Shown: piece by piece, positions 15,909 to 25,321 of the stretch | How positions within the stretch are numbered: the first letter of the stretch is position 1 | Layout of the letters: each line of letters opens with the position of its first letter | Assembly: GCA_947652325.1 (NCBI GenBank) | Contig: CANTCQ010000004.1 | Span: 1 to 64,000 of the forward strand | From: an uncultured Mycoplasmatota bacterium | Lineage (GTDB): Bacteria > Bacillota_I > Bacilli_A > RF39 > UBA660 | DNA: 64,000 nucleotides | Direction of reading: 5' to 3' | The notes under the pieces: generated by a model | Seen by the model: only the letters and a program-made list of their open reading frames with translations | Databases searched by the model: none | What the model was told of the DNA's origin: nothing | Made by a program: the position numbers and the translations under genes

Positions 15909-17138
15909 TCAATTATTTTCGTTTAATAAAGCTTCTAAATTTGCTTTTTTATTATGCGAAATTTCTACCCATTTTAAATCTTTTTTAAATAGGCAAATGG
16001 CATTTATAGGTATCCAAGAAAGCATGAATAACATAAATAGGAATATTCCATGTAAGTTTTCATACATATCTCTTTTATAAAATACTGTAATAAACATATT
16101 TATGATAACTTCTCCAAGATATCCAATAGCAAAACAAATAAATCCAAGTGAGAAGAAGTAAGAGAATACATCATTAAGTTCTATTCCTACTATATAGAAT
16201 ACACCCAGCAAAGCTGTAAGAATAACAGCTAAAATTTGAATATAAGGAGCGATACTAAACATAAATTTATCGATACACGAAAAATCTCTATCTTTTATCC
16301 ATTTAGCAAGTAATTCTCTACGATACAAGCGAGAACATTCAATAATTCCTTTGCTCCAGCGGCTTCTTTGGTGCCAAGAATCAATAAATTTCGTAGGTTG
16401 TTCATCATAAGTAATGGCATCCTCTATATAGGCAATTTTATATCCTCTTAAAACACACATTATCGATAGTTCAATATCTTCCGTTACGGTTTTTGGGTCA
16501 AATCCTTCCTCAATAACACTTTTCGCTACCATAAAACCTGTTCCATTAATTGCTGCTGCTGCATCAATATTCATACGCGCTTTATTAAAGAAGAAATTTT
16601 GAATGTAGTAAAATAGAGAGTAACTGGCACTTAACCAATTATCTTCCATATTTTTACTATCTTTTCTTCCTTGTGCTACTTTATATCCAGAAAGATAAGT
16701 ATTATTCATCAATTTTAAGAATTCTGGGTGTACCACATTATCCGCATCAAATACAATATAAGCATCATACTCTTTTTTCTTTAGTTTTTTAAAAGCAAAT
16801 TTTAAAACATCACCTTTTGATTTTACGGGAACAGTTACGTTCATTGTTTTAGCACCTGCTTTTTTTGCAACTTCATATGTATTATCTGTACAATTGTTTA
16901 TTAAAGCATATATATCATATAAATCTTCTGGATAATTTTGTTCCTTTAAACTTTTGATTAAGTCCCCAATGACAAGAGATTCATTTCTTGCAGCTATTAA
17001 AACGGCAAATTTTGTTCTCGCCCTATAAGCCCTTACTTTTGGTTTCTCTTTTTTAAAGGCTAGTAAACCTGTTACAATAAAGTACAACCCGTATAAAAGA
17101 GTGATGAGAAACAACGTATAATAAATTAACTGAATCAT
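15909..17138 (-). CDS. Membrane family 2 glycosyltransferase
   Basis: 409 residues: one N-terminal membrane span, a GT-A catalytic domain and about three C-terminal spans, the architecture of processive GT2 enzymes such as IcaA/BcsA-like synthases. DAD (131-133) is the metal-binding motif, followed by TED and QRSRWSKG (QxxRW). The product polysaccharide is unknown. It sits between prmC and spoIIR, where Bacillus has no such gene, and has its own promoter. Confidence 0.85.
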   Translation of the reverse strand: MIQLIYYTLFLITLLYGLYFIVTGLLAFKKEKPKVRAYRARTKFAVLIAARNESLVIGDLIKSLKEQNYPEDLYDIYALINNCTDNTYEVAKKAGAKTMNVTVPVKSKGDVLKFAFKKLKKKEYDAYIVFDADNVVHPEFLKLMNNTYLSGYKVAQGRKDSKNMEDNWLSASYSLFYYIQNFFFNKARMNIDAAAAINGTGFMVAKSVIEEGFDPKTVTEDIELSIMCVLRGYKIAYIEDAITYDEQPTKFIDSWHQRSRWSKGIIECSRLYRRELLAKWIKDRDFSCIDKFMFSIAPYIQILAVILTALLGVFYIVGIELNDVFSYFFSLGFICFAIGYLGEVIINMFITVFYKRDMYENLHGIFLFMLFMLSWIPINAICLFKKDLKWVEISHNKKANLEALLNENN

Positions 17139-17217
17139 TATTTTTACTCCTTTATTAATAACATTTTATTCTTTGTTTGTGACTATGAAGTGACTTCTTG
17201 TTACTAATTCTATTCTC

Positions 17218-17246
17218 ATTTTAGCTTTTCTAGTATAAATTGTCAA
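17218..17246 (-). promoter_or_regulatory. Promoter of the GT2 gene
   Basis: Minus strand TTGACA (17241-17246), 17 bases, TAAAAT (17218-17223). Near-consensus sigma-A promoter with a leader of about 70 bases. Confidence 0.8.
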
Positions 17247-17441
17247 GTTTACAAAAAATTTTCTTCTTGTTCTTGCAAATTTTTATATTTTTTGTTTTTA
17301 GGAACATTTTATAAGTTAGATGGATTTAAACTTCTTAAAGATGAATGATGAACAAAAAATATTTGTTAATTTTATCTTTTCTTCTAAATTTTTACATCTT
17401 CTTTTTACTATTTGTTATTTATCACTTTAATTGAAAAGAAA

Positions 17442-17471
17442 ATCACCTAGTTCAACCATGATTTAGGTGAT
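17442..17471 (-). terminator. Hairpin downstream of the decayed regulator
   Basis: Arms ATCACCTA (17442-17449) and TAGGTGAT (17464-17471), followed on the minus strand by TTTCTTTTC. It probably ended transcription of the now decayed gene. The rest of 17247-17679 holds no supported gene. Confidence 0.5.
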
Positions 17472-17679
17472 GCACATTTATAGGCAACACTTAATATATA
17501 ATCATTAAATGTTTCTTTTTTATTTTATGTAAATTTCTATTGCATATTCATAACACCGGACCAGAATTTTTGTCAAAGTGAATTTTACTAGTCAACATTA
17601 TTTTTTCTTTTTTTCTAAATCATGCACTCCAACGTATATAATTAACATCTTTAATACTTTTAAGATTATGTTATCTCCA

Positions 17680-17977
17680 TCAAAATATTTCAGTACGTGT
17701 TATAAATTGGGAAATTTCCATTGTTAAAAGCAGTAATAAGTATACACCTAAAACAACTGTAAATTTTTTTATTTTATACATCTTTATAGTCTCAATATAT
17801 TCAGTGATTTCTTTTATATTTTTATTGAATTTGGAGGAGTAATATATCTGGAGTTCCACGTCTGGTTTCTCATCTAGATATTGCTTTTTCTGTTACATTT
17901 AGTTTTTTTGCTAGTCTTCTTGGGTTAAATTTTTTTCTTTTCAATTTTATTAAATCGGCTATTTTTTCTAAATCCAT
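17680..17977 (-). pseudogene. Decayed XRE-type helix-turn-helix regulator
   Basis: From ATG at 17977 the minus strand encodes MDLEKIADLIKLKRKKF and then LAKKLNVTEKAISR, an N-terminal XRE domain. Codon 36 is TGA (17870-17872) where relatives have the tryptophan of the ..SRWE.. motif; ETRRGTPDILLL continues afterwards. A further stop and a frameshift follow, then a hydrophobic segment (KKFTVVLGVYLLLLLTMEIS), suggesting the original was an XRE protein with a membrane tail. TGA is a normal stop elsewhere, so this is decay, not recoding. Confidence 0.7.
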
Positions 17978-18069
17978 AAAATTCTTTCATTTTTAAAAAA
18001 ATTATATTTCTTAAAGGTATTTTAAGCAATCTATGCATCGTAAGATTTTTCTATATAAAAAAAAGAACA

Positions 18070-18795
18070 TTATTCGTGTTCTATAAATACATATCTGTCT
18101 TTTCCACATAAGTCTTTTTCTATTGTTATTTTGGCAGTAGAGAAGAATATCCGTGCTAAATTTTGAATATAAGTTCCTTGTGTTTCTCCAATTTCAAAAG
18201 CAATTAATTTTGGCTTATTTTTAATTTTACTTAGAATTGCTTCAAAAAAAAGTAAACCATTATTTTCAGCGTATAAAGCAATTTGTGGCTCATACCTTGT
18301 TGTTTCATCTACTTCTTCGGTATACCCTATATAGGGTGGATTTGAAACAATAATATCGTAACTTTCTAGTATTTCTTTTGTTAAAATATCTTGTTTTAAA
18401 AATGTTACCGAAACTTTATTTAAACACTTATTTTTTTCTGCTACTTCTAAAGCTTCTTTGGAAATATCAATTCCTGTACATAAAAAGTTTGTATTTTTGG
18501 CAATGCTTATAGCTATACAACCACTTCCTGTACAGATATCCACAAATTTTAAATTATGGTTTTTGAATTTTTCCACTTTTTTTAATACTTTCTCAACTAA
18601 ATATTCTGTTTCAAAACGTGGGATTAAGACGTTTTCATTTACTAAAATATTGGTATTCAAAAAATCAACATTTCCAATTAAGTATTGAACAGGATAATTT
18701 TTTTGTACCTTTTTTATTTTTTCTTCCCAATTATCTGGATATTTTTCTTTTAATAACCTGATATCTTCTTCTATTAATGTTTTTTTATTAAACAT
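18070..18795 (-). CDS. prmC: Release factor glutamine methyltransferase
   Basis: Methylates the GGQ glutamine of release factors. 241 residues, shorter than the usual 280 because the N-terminal helical domain is reduced. SAM-binding region FVDICTGSGCIAISIA and the catalytic NPPYIG motif are intact. It overlaps the prfA stop by one base. Confidence 0.95.
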   Translation of the reverse strand: MFNKKTLIEEDIRLLKEKYPDNWEEKIKKVQKNYPVQYLIGNVDFLNTNILVNENVLIPRFETEYLVEKVLKKVEKFKNHNLKFVDICTGSGCIAISIAKNTNFLCTGIDISKEALEVAEKNKCLNKVSVTFLKQDILTKEILESYDIIVSNPPYIGYTEEVDETTRYEPQIALYAENNGLLFFEAILSKIKNKPKLIAFEIGETQGTYIQNLARIFFSTAKITIEKDLCGKDRYVFIEHE

Positions 18796-19850
18796 TATTT
18801 GCCTTCCAATTTTCTCTTTTGGTCTTCTGTGATTAGAGCCGTAATAATTGGTTCTAAACCTCCATCCATAACACGGTCAAGTTCCATTAGGGAAAAGTTA
18901 ATGCGATGGTCTGTTACACGGTTTTGAGGATAGTTATAAGTTCTTATTTTTTCAGAACGGTCTCCAGTTCCAACTTTGCTTTTTCTCTCTGCCGTTAATT
19001 CACTATTTTTTTGTTGTTCTAAATTATCGTAGATTTTTGATTTTAATATGGACATAGCTTTTTCTTTGTTTTTCATTTGACTACGTTCGTTTTGACAGGT
19101 AACAACGGTATTGGTAGGCAAATGAGTGATTCGAACTGCTGAATTGGAAGTATTTACAGATTGGCCCCCTGCTCCACTTGAATGGTATACATCAATTTTT
19201 AAATCACTTTCTTTAATTTCGACATCAATATCTTCTACTTCTGGCATTACCACAACAGTAGCAGTAGATGTATGTACTCTTCCTTGAGACTCTGTTTCTG
19301 GAACTCTTTGGACACGATGCGCTCCACTTTCGTATTTTAATTTTGAATATACGTTTTCGCCTTTAATCATATATTCTACTTGTGAAAATCCACCACTTGT
19401 ACCAGGAATTTCATTGATTACTTCTATTTTCCAACCCTCTTTTTCAGAATAGTAAGTATACATTCTAAACAGGTCTCCTGCAAAAATATTGGCTTCATCT
19501 CCCCCAGCAGCTCCTCGAATTTCCATGATAACATTTTTTCCATCATTTTCATCTTTTGGAATTAATAAAAGTTCTAACTCTTTGGTAACATTTTCTAATT
19601 TTTGGGTATTTTCTTCTAGTTCTATTTCTGCCATTTCTCGAAGTTCTGCATCATTCATTAAGCTTTTTGCATCATTAATGGCATTTTGTGTTTTTTTATA
19701 TTCTTCGTATTTTTTTACGATTTCTTCTAAGTCTCTTTGTTCTTTTGAAAGAATACTTACCTTTTTAAAATCTCCCATTATTTCAGGTTTCATTAAATCT
19801 TGTTCAATCTCATGATATCTTTTTAAAATAGCTTCTAATCTTTCTTCCAA
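18795..19850 (-). CDS. prfA: Peptide chain release factor 1
   Basis: Ends translation at UAA and UAG. 351 residues with GGQ in SSGAGGQSVN and the stop-recognition region RVPETESQGRVHTST. It heads the prfA-prmC pair, downstream of rpoE. Confidence 0.98.
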   Translation of the reverse strand: MEERLEAILKRYHEIEQDLMKPEIMGDFKKVSILSKEQRDLEEIVKKYEEYKKTQNAINDAKSLMNDAELREMAEIELEENTQKLENVTKELELLLIPKDENDGKNVIMEIRGAAGGDEANIFAGDLFRMYTYYSEKEGWKIEVINEIPGTSGGFSQVEYMIKGENVYSKLKYESGAHRVQRVPETESQGRVHTSTATVVVMPEVEDIDVEIKESDLKIDVYHSSGAGGQSVNTSNSAVRITHLPTNTVVTCQNERSQMKNKEKAMSILKSKIYDNLEQQKNSELTAERKSKVGTGDRSEKIRTYNYPQNRVTDHRINFSLMELDRVMDGGLEPIITALITEDQKRKLEGK

Positions 19851-19897
19851 GGTTATCCTCCTTTTCTACCTTCTTTTTATATAAAGAAAAAGAATAA

Positions 19898-20323
19898 CTA
19901 AAGCATTCCTTCTTCTTCCTCATCATCAATTACGACTAAATCTTTTAAATCATCTTCTGAGTCGTTATCTTCTTCTTCCTCATAAAATATATCACTATCT
20001 TCTTCGGTTTCTTCTATCTCTTCTATTTCATCTACTACAATATCTTCTTCTTCCTCATCAATAACAATCTTTTGGACATGACGCTCTTTTAAATCCCAAG
20101 AACCATCATCCAACATAATAAATCGTTTATCTAATGTAAGCATTTCAAAAAAATCAGCAATTTTGTCTTCAATTACAGAAGCGGGAAGTTTTATTAATTT
20201 TCCTATTTCATTAAATAAATCAATAATTTTCATTTGCTCTTTCTTTTCGGATAGTAGTGCGAAAGCTAAATCATCATAAGACATACTTTCTAATTCTTCT
20301 TGTGTCATATCTTTTAAATTCAT
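19898..20323 (-). CDS. rpoE: RNA polymerase delta subunit
   Basis: Firmicute-specific subunit that raises RNA polymerase recycling and specificity. 141 residues: a HARE-HTH N-terminal domain (MTQEELESMSYDDLAFALL) and a disordered C-terminal tail of Asp/Glu. I place the start at 20323, after GTAGGAGGA, rather than at an upstream in-frame codon that would lie inside argS. It follows argS by 11 bases. Confidence 0.96.
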   Translation of the reverse strand: MNLKDMTQEELESMSYDDLAFALLSEKKEQMKIIDLFNEIGKLIKLPASVIEDKIADFFEMLTLDKRFIMLDDGSWDLKERHVQKIVIDEEEEDIVVDEIEEIEETEEDSDIFYEEEEDNDSEDDLKDLVVIDDEEEEGML

Positions 20324-20334
20324 AATTGTTCCTC

Positions 20335-22020
20335 CTACATTTTCGATGGGATTTCTATGCCTAATAAATCGAGTAAATCGGCAATAATTTTTGTCGTTAG
20401 ATTTAATAAGGTTACCCAATCGGTTTTCTTTTTATTGTCTTCTAAATTATTAATATGATTATTTTCATAAAATGCATTCACTAATACACAAATTTCATAA
20501 AGATAATTTGCAATGACCGAAGATGCTCTATTTTTAAATGCGAAATGTAAAATGTTTTCTAATTCTAGTAATTTCATTCTTACGTTTCGGTCGTGAACAT
20601 TATATATTGTTTTTGATAAGTTGTCTACATATTGATGATTATTTGTGATAATTTTTTTTGTTCTTAAATAAGTGTATAGAATATAAGGCCCGGTTTTTCC
20701 TATTACTTTTGCAAATTTATTGGTATCAAAAATATATTCTTTGTCTCGACTATTTTGTAAATCAGCAAATTTTATAATAGAATTGATTATTTTGTCTAAG
20801 TCCGGTTCTGTGTATTCTCGCTCATGAGTTTCATCGTTTAAAAAAATTTCTTTAACTTCTTTAAACATCGCTTCTAATTTTGGTGTATTTCCCGCCCTGG
20901 TTTTAAAAGGTTTACCATCGCTTCCATTGATAGTTCCATTTCCTAAAAATTCAAAATCTATGTACTTTAATTTTTCTAACTTTTTACAAACACGAAATAC
21001 TTGGGTAAAATGCATATCTTGACGTTTGTCAGCAATATATAAAATTTTATCAGGATTAAAATCTTTTTTTCTTTGGTAAATTGTTGCTAAATCTGTAGTT
21101 CCATAAAGATAACCTCCATTGGATTTTTGATAGATTAGTGGAGGAAATTCCTTTTTATCTTCTTCTTTGGCTACATAAACAATTTTAGCGCCTTCGCTTT
21201 CTTCTAATAGATTTTCACTTTCTAATTCTTTTGTTACTTCTGGAATGTACTTGTAAGTATCAGATTCTCCTAACCATAAATCAAAAGAAACTCCTAAATA
21301 ATCGTACATTTTTTTGATGTCTTTTTTGGATATTTCTAAAATTTTCTGGAAGTATTCATGGTATTCTTGATTTCCATCTTGTAAATCTTTGGTTATTTCT
21401 TCACAAATTTCTTTGATGTCTTTGTTTTCTTTACACAAACCACTGATTTTTGGATAAAGTTCTGATAATTTCTCTAAAGTAATTTCGTTTGGTTTTATAC
21501 TTTCTTCTTTTAGTCCATAAATAACTTGTCCAATTTGTAGTCCGTAATCTCCTAAGTGAACATCTGATATTACCGTTTGATTCATATACTTTAAAATACG
21601 TTTTATGGATTCTCCAATAATTGCAGGTCTTAAGTGCCCGACATGCAGTGGTTTTGCGACATTTGCTCCTCCATAATCGATAACAATTGTTTCTTGTTTT
21701 GGCATTTGTACACCAAATTTTTCTTGGGTATTCATATTGTTTAACATTTTATTTATATAAGCATCCGATAAAGTAAAATTAATAAATCCTGGTTTTGCAC
21801 ATTCGATTTTAGAAAATTTTTCTAAACAACTGGGAATTTCATTTAATGAAGATGCTACTTCTTCTCCTACTTCCATAGGATTTTTATGTAGTCTTTTTGA
21901 CAAATCAAAAGTTCCATCATATTGATAGTCACATAAATCAGGACGATTGGATACTTTTATCAAAACTTCTATTTCTTCTCCTATTAAATTACTTACTACT
22001 TTTTTTAATTCTTCGTTCAT
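20335..22020 (-). CDS. argS: Arginyl-tRNA synthetase
   Basis: Class I synthetase, 561 residues. The HIGH-type signature is KPLHVGHLRP; the C-terminal DALR anticodon-binding domain is present. ArgRS lacks a canonical KMSKS, as here. Order ywiB-argS-rpoE is as in Bacillus. Confidence 0.98.
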   Translation of the reverse strand: MNEELKKVVSNLIGEEIEVLIKVSNRPDLCDYQYDGTFDLSKRLHKNPMEVGEEVASSLNEIPSCLEKFSKIECAKPGFINFTLSDAYINKMLNNMNTQEKFGVQMPKQETIVIDYGGANVAKPLHVGHLRPAIIGESIKRILKYMNQTVISDVHLGDYGLQIGQVIYGLKEESIKPNEITLEKLSELYPKISGLCKENKDIKEICEEITKDLQDGNQEYHEYFQKILEISKKDIKKMYDYLGVSFDLWLGESDTYKYIPEVTKELESENLLEESEGAKIVYVAKEEDKKEFPPLIYQKSNGGYLYGTTDLATIYQRKKDFNPDKILYIADKRQDMHFTQVFRVCKKLEKLKYIDFEFLGNGTINGSDGKPFKTRAGNTPKLEAMFKEVKEIFLNDETHEREYTEPDLDKIINSIIKFADLQNSRDKEYIFDTNKFAKVIGKTGPYILYTYLRTKKIITNNHQYVDNLSKTIYNVHDRNVRMKLLELENILHFAFKNRASSVIANYLYEICVLVNAFYENNHINNLEDNKKKTDWVTLLNLTTKIIADLLDLLGIEIPSKM

Positions 22021-22024
22021 GTTT

Positions 22025-22375
22025 TTAATCCTTTCTGGTTAGTATCATTTTACATTTTTCATCATCCGTTTCAATAGTATACTCTAAAATGACTTTATTC
22101 TTTTCTATTTCTAAGTTACAATCATCTACTGCAATTGGAAATTCTAAGTTTTCTTTTTTTAAATGTATTGTACAACTTTTTTTTATACTATCAAGAAAAA
22201 ATAAAAAGTCTTCATTTTCACGTGTAAAAGTTTTTATTTCTAAATCAAAGATGGTGTTATAGGATAAACAGTTAAATTCTATTCGGTTTTCTTCTAATGA
22301 TTCATTTGTATATTCTTGGTTATGTATTTCTTTATCATTTTTAAATAAAACATAGTGAAATTTTTTTATGTTCAC
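22025..22375 (-). CDS. DUF1934 (YwiB-like) beta-barrel protein
   Basis: 116 residues predicted almost entirely as beta strands, four bases before argS. Size, strand pattern and position match YwiB/DUF1934, a calycin-like family of unknown function. The sequence itself is weakly conserved, so position is a large part of the argument. Confidence 0.65.
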   Translation of the reverse strand: MNIKKFHYVLFKNDKEIHNQEYTNESLEENRIEFNCLSYNTIFDLEIKTFTRENEDFLFFLDSIKKSCTIHLKKENLEFPIAVDDCNLEIEKNKVILEYTIETDDEKCKMILTRKD

Positions 22376-22452
22376 AAAAACACCTCTTTTTTTCTAGGTC
22401 ATTATAACATATGGATAGTTCCTCTGCAATTATACTTAAAAAAAAAGAAAAT

Positions 22453-23155
22453 TTAAGATTTTTTTTCTATTGCATAATCCACAATGCAGTCAATATGAGA
22501 CTGGGTGGTATCAAAAAGAGGAATGTCTATATCTTCTTGTTTTATTAACATTTCTATTTCCGTACATCCTAATATTACACCTTTTATATTCACTTCTTTT
22601 ACCATATTTTTTATTGTTTCTATATAATATTTTTTATAACTTTCTTTTACTTTTCCTTTACACAATTCATCAAAAATTATTCTATCTATTTCTTTTATTT
22701 CTTCAGATGTTTTTGGAGTTGTTACTTTAAGTCCATTTTCTCTTAATTTTTCTTTTAAAAATTTTTCTTCCATTGTATATTTTGTTCCTAAAAGACCACG
22801 TTTTCTACTTTTTTATCTTTACATTTTTCTGCAACACAGTCTGCAATATGAATGAGAGGAACGTTTATATGTCTTTGTATGTCATTCACTAATTTATGTA
22901 TCATATTGGTAGCAATGACAATGTAATCCCCACCAGCATTTTCTAAAATATTTGCAATATTAGAAAGCTCAACTCCAATTTTTTCCCATTCTTCTTTTAT
23001 CATCTATTTTCTTATTTCTTCAAAATTTACATTATAAATTATCATTTTTGCACAAGTAAGATTACCAGCAATTTCATTACTTGTTTATTAATTCTTTCAT
23101 AATAATGTATGGAGGATTCGTAACTCATTCCTCCAATAATTCCAATTGTTTTCAA
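22453..23155 (-). pseudogene. Decayed aspartate/glutamate racemase
   Basis: Minus-strand fragments in order from TTG at 23155: LKTIGIIGGMSYESSIHYYE, a frameshift after NKQV, then NEIAGNLTCAKMIIYNV, an in-frame TAG, MIKEEWEKIGVEL, a block with GGDYIVIATNMIHKL (first active-site Cys position reads TNM), a second frameshift near 22788, then LLGTKYTMEE and GVILGCTEIEML with the second active-site Cys. At least three lesions are present, so the enzyme is not made. The pieces at 22453-22773 and 22788-23003 look like separate ORFs but are parts of this gene. Confidence 0.85.
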
Positions 23156-23242
23156 TAAATACCTTTTTTCTTTTTTATTATATAAAGTTATTCTTTTAAA
23201 ATAAAAGGAAATCGTTCATTATTTTACTAAAGTTTCATAAAA

Positions 23243-23271
23243 GCATAATTTTTATTCTTTATAACATACTA
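23243..23271 (+). promoter_or_regulatory. Predicted sigma-G promoter of the class A PBP
   Basis: GCATAA (23243-23248) and CATACTA (23265-23271) separated by 16 bases, fitting the forespore sigma-G consensus; the -10 is perfect. A sigma-F -10 is not seen. The expected start of transcription coincides with the ribosome site. Confidence 0.65.
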
Positions 23272-23288
23272 AAGACAGGTGAATTACG

Positions 23289-25226
23289 ATGAAAAAATTT
23301 CGTTTCTTTTTAAAATTTTGTGTTTTTTTGTTTGCTGTTTTTATTATTGTCATGACAGGGCTTTATACATATGCTTATTTTAGTCCTAAGTTAGAGCTTA
23401 CCAATATTGGACAAATGTATATTTATGATAAGGATTCTCAATTGGTATATCAAGGAAGTGGGTCTAGTGAATGGGTAAATTTAGATGGTATTTCTCCTCA
23501 TTTAATTAATGCTGTAATAAGTGTAGAGGATAAAAACTTTTATAAACATCAGGGGTTTGATTATTTACGGATAGCTAAAGCTATGATGTTAAATATTAAA
23601 AATCGTTCGATAGTACAGGGAGCTTCTACTATCAGCCAACAATATATTAAAAATATGTATTTAGATTTTAATCAAACATGGCGAAGAAAAATTGAGGAAG
23701 CTTTTTTAACTTTGGAATTAGAAGTACATTATGATAAAGACGAAATTTTGGAAGGATATTTAAATACGATTAATTTTGGAGCTGGAAATTATGGAGTCAT
23801 GAATGCAAGTTTATATTATTTTAATAAAAATGCAAGTGATTTAACTTTGGAGGAAGCAATTATGCTTGCTGGGATTCCAAAAAATCCTACTAAATATAAT
23901 CCTGTAAATCATTATGAAGCTTGTATCGAACGTGCCAAAATTGTTGCAAAAACTATGTTAAACAATGAAGTGATTGACCAATCAACTTATGATAATTTGT
24001 ATAAAGAGGTTATTCCTATTTATGGAAAAAGAGAAACGAATAATTTACAAATGGTAATGTATTATCAGGATGCCGTTTTAAAAGAACTTGATAGTTTAAG
24101 CGGCATTCCGACTTCTCTTTTAGATAGTGGAAGTTTAAAAATCTACACAACTTTAGATATGAATGCACAAACTAAATTAGAAGAGGCAATATTAAATCAA
24201 ATAAGTGATAGTGACATGCAAGTAGCGAGTATTTTAGTAGACCCAGAAACAGGGGCTGTTCGAGCTTTAACGGGTGGAATGAATTACGTAGAAAGTCAAT
24301 TTAATAGAGCCATTCAATCAAAAAGGCAAGTCGGTTCAACTATGAAACCATTTCTATATTATGCAGCTCTTGAAAATGGCTTAACTAGTTCTTCTAAATT
24401 TATGAGTGAGTATACTAATTTTGTTTTTGCAAATAATCAAACGTATAGTCCCGCTAATTACAATAATTTGTATGCGAATAAAGAAATTACAATGGCAGCT
24501 GCTCTTGCCTATTCTGATAATATTTATGCGGTAAAAACCCATTTATTTCTGGGAGAAGATGTACTAGTAGATACGGCAAAAAAAATGGGAATTACAGGTG
24601 AATTGGTGGCTAATCCTTCTTTGGCACTTGGAACAAGTGAACTGAACATGCTTGACTATGCAAATGGGTATACGACTCTTGCAAATGGAGGTTTTTTGAC
24701 AGATAATTATTTTATTGAAAAAGTAGAAGATTTAAATGGAAATGTTTTATATGAACATAAAAATAAAAAGAAAATGGTATTAAATTCAAATTATGTTTAT
24801 ATTTTAAATGAAATGTTAACGAATACTAGCAATTCAAAATTTCAAAGCTATACAACGCCGACTGCTCTTTCTATTGCCAATCGAATGAGTAAAAAATATG
24901 CATTAAAAACTGGTACTACTAAAACGGATTATTGGACAGTTGGTTATAATCCTAATGCTCTTTTAATGGTTTGGTTGGGTTATGATGAAGCAAAAGAAAT
25001 CGGAAATGAAGCAAGTAGATGGGCAAAAAATATTTGGGTAGATACCATTGAAGAGTATTTGAAAGATACGGAAAGTCGTTGGTATGATGCTCCTAATAAT
25101 GTAGTAGGGATTTTACAAGACCCAGTTACGGGAAATCCTGTAAAAGATGGGAATGCTGCTGTGTTTTACTATGTTAAAGGTAGTGAGGGAAATACCATTA
25201 GCCCAGATGTAAAAATTACGGAATAG
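23289..25226 (+). CDS. Class A penicillin-binding protein, probably sporulation-specific
   Basis: Bifunctional peptidoglycan polymerase and crosslinker, 645 residues. One membrane span (about 9-30). GT51 domain with EDKNFYKHQGFD and QGASTISQQ. Transpeptidase motifs STMK, SDN (AYSDNIYAVK) and KTGTT. The forespore-type promoter and proximity to spo genes suggest a role like PBP2d (PbpG) of Bacillus in spore wall synthesis; this is inference. It is transcribed against the local trend and ends in a strong terminator. Confidence 0.93.
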   Translation: MKKFRFFLKFCVFLFAVFIIVMTGLYTYAYFSPKLELTNIGQMYIYDKDSQLVYQGSGSSEWVNLDGISPHLINAVISVEDKNFYKHQGFDYLRIAKAMMLNIKNRSIVQGASTISQQYIKNMYLDFNQTWRRKIEEAFLTLELEVHYDKDEILEGYLNTINFGAGNYGVMNASLYYFNKNASDLTLEEAIMLAGIPKNPTKYNPVNHYEACIERAKIVAKTMLNNEVIDQSTYDNLYKEVIPIYGKRETNNLQMVMYYQDAVLKELDSLSGIPTSLLDSGSLKIYTTLDMNAQTKLEEAILNQISDSDMQVASILVDPETGAVRALTGGMNYVESQFNRAIQSKRQVGSTMKPFLYYAALENGLTSSSKFMSEYTNFVFANNQTYSPANYNNLYANKEITMAAALAYSDNIYAVKTHLFLGEDVLVDTAKKMGITGELVANPSLALGTSELNMLDYANGYTTLANGGFLTDNYFIEKVEDLNGNVLYEHKNKKKMVLNSNYVYILNEMLTNTSNSKFQSYTTPTALSIANRMSKKYALKTGTTKTDYWTVGYNPNALLMVWLGYDEAKEIGNEASRWAKNIWVDTIEEYLKDTESRWYDAPNNVVGILQDPVTGNPVKDGNAAVFYYVKGSEGNTISPDVKITE

Positions 25227-25228
25227 AA

Positions 25229-25264
25229 AAAAGCTCTAACATTCTTTATATTGTTAGAGTTTTT
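25229..25264 (+). terminator. Terminator of the PBP gene
   Basis: CTCTAACA (25234-25241) and TGTTAGAG (25252-25259), then T5. Confidence 0.85.
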
Positions 25265-25284
25265 AATTTCCTCAATTTTTACTT

Positions 25285-25309
25285 AAAAAAGCATTATCAA
25301 TTTGATAAT
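25285..25309 (-). terminator. Terminator of noc
   Basis: Palindrome ATTATCAA-T-TTGATAAT with an A run on the plus strand (25285-25290), giving a T run on the minus strand. Confidence 0.65.
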
Positions 25310-25321
25310 ACTTTACTTATT

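Noticed and set aside
17870-17872. TGA at a conserved Trp, hinting at genetic code 4
   Set aside because: TGA ends bofA, ricT and spoVT in frame, and conserved Trp in intact genes uses TGG; the gene is simply decayed.
22788-23003. Independent 71-residue gene
   Set aside because: It is the middle fragment of the decayed racemase, with matching pieces before and after it in other frames.
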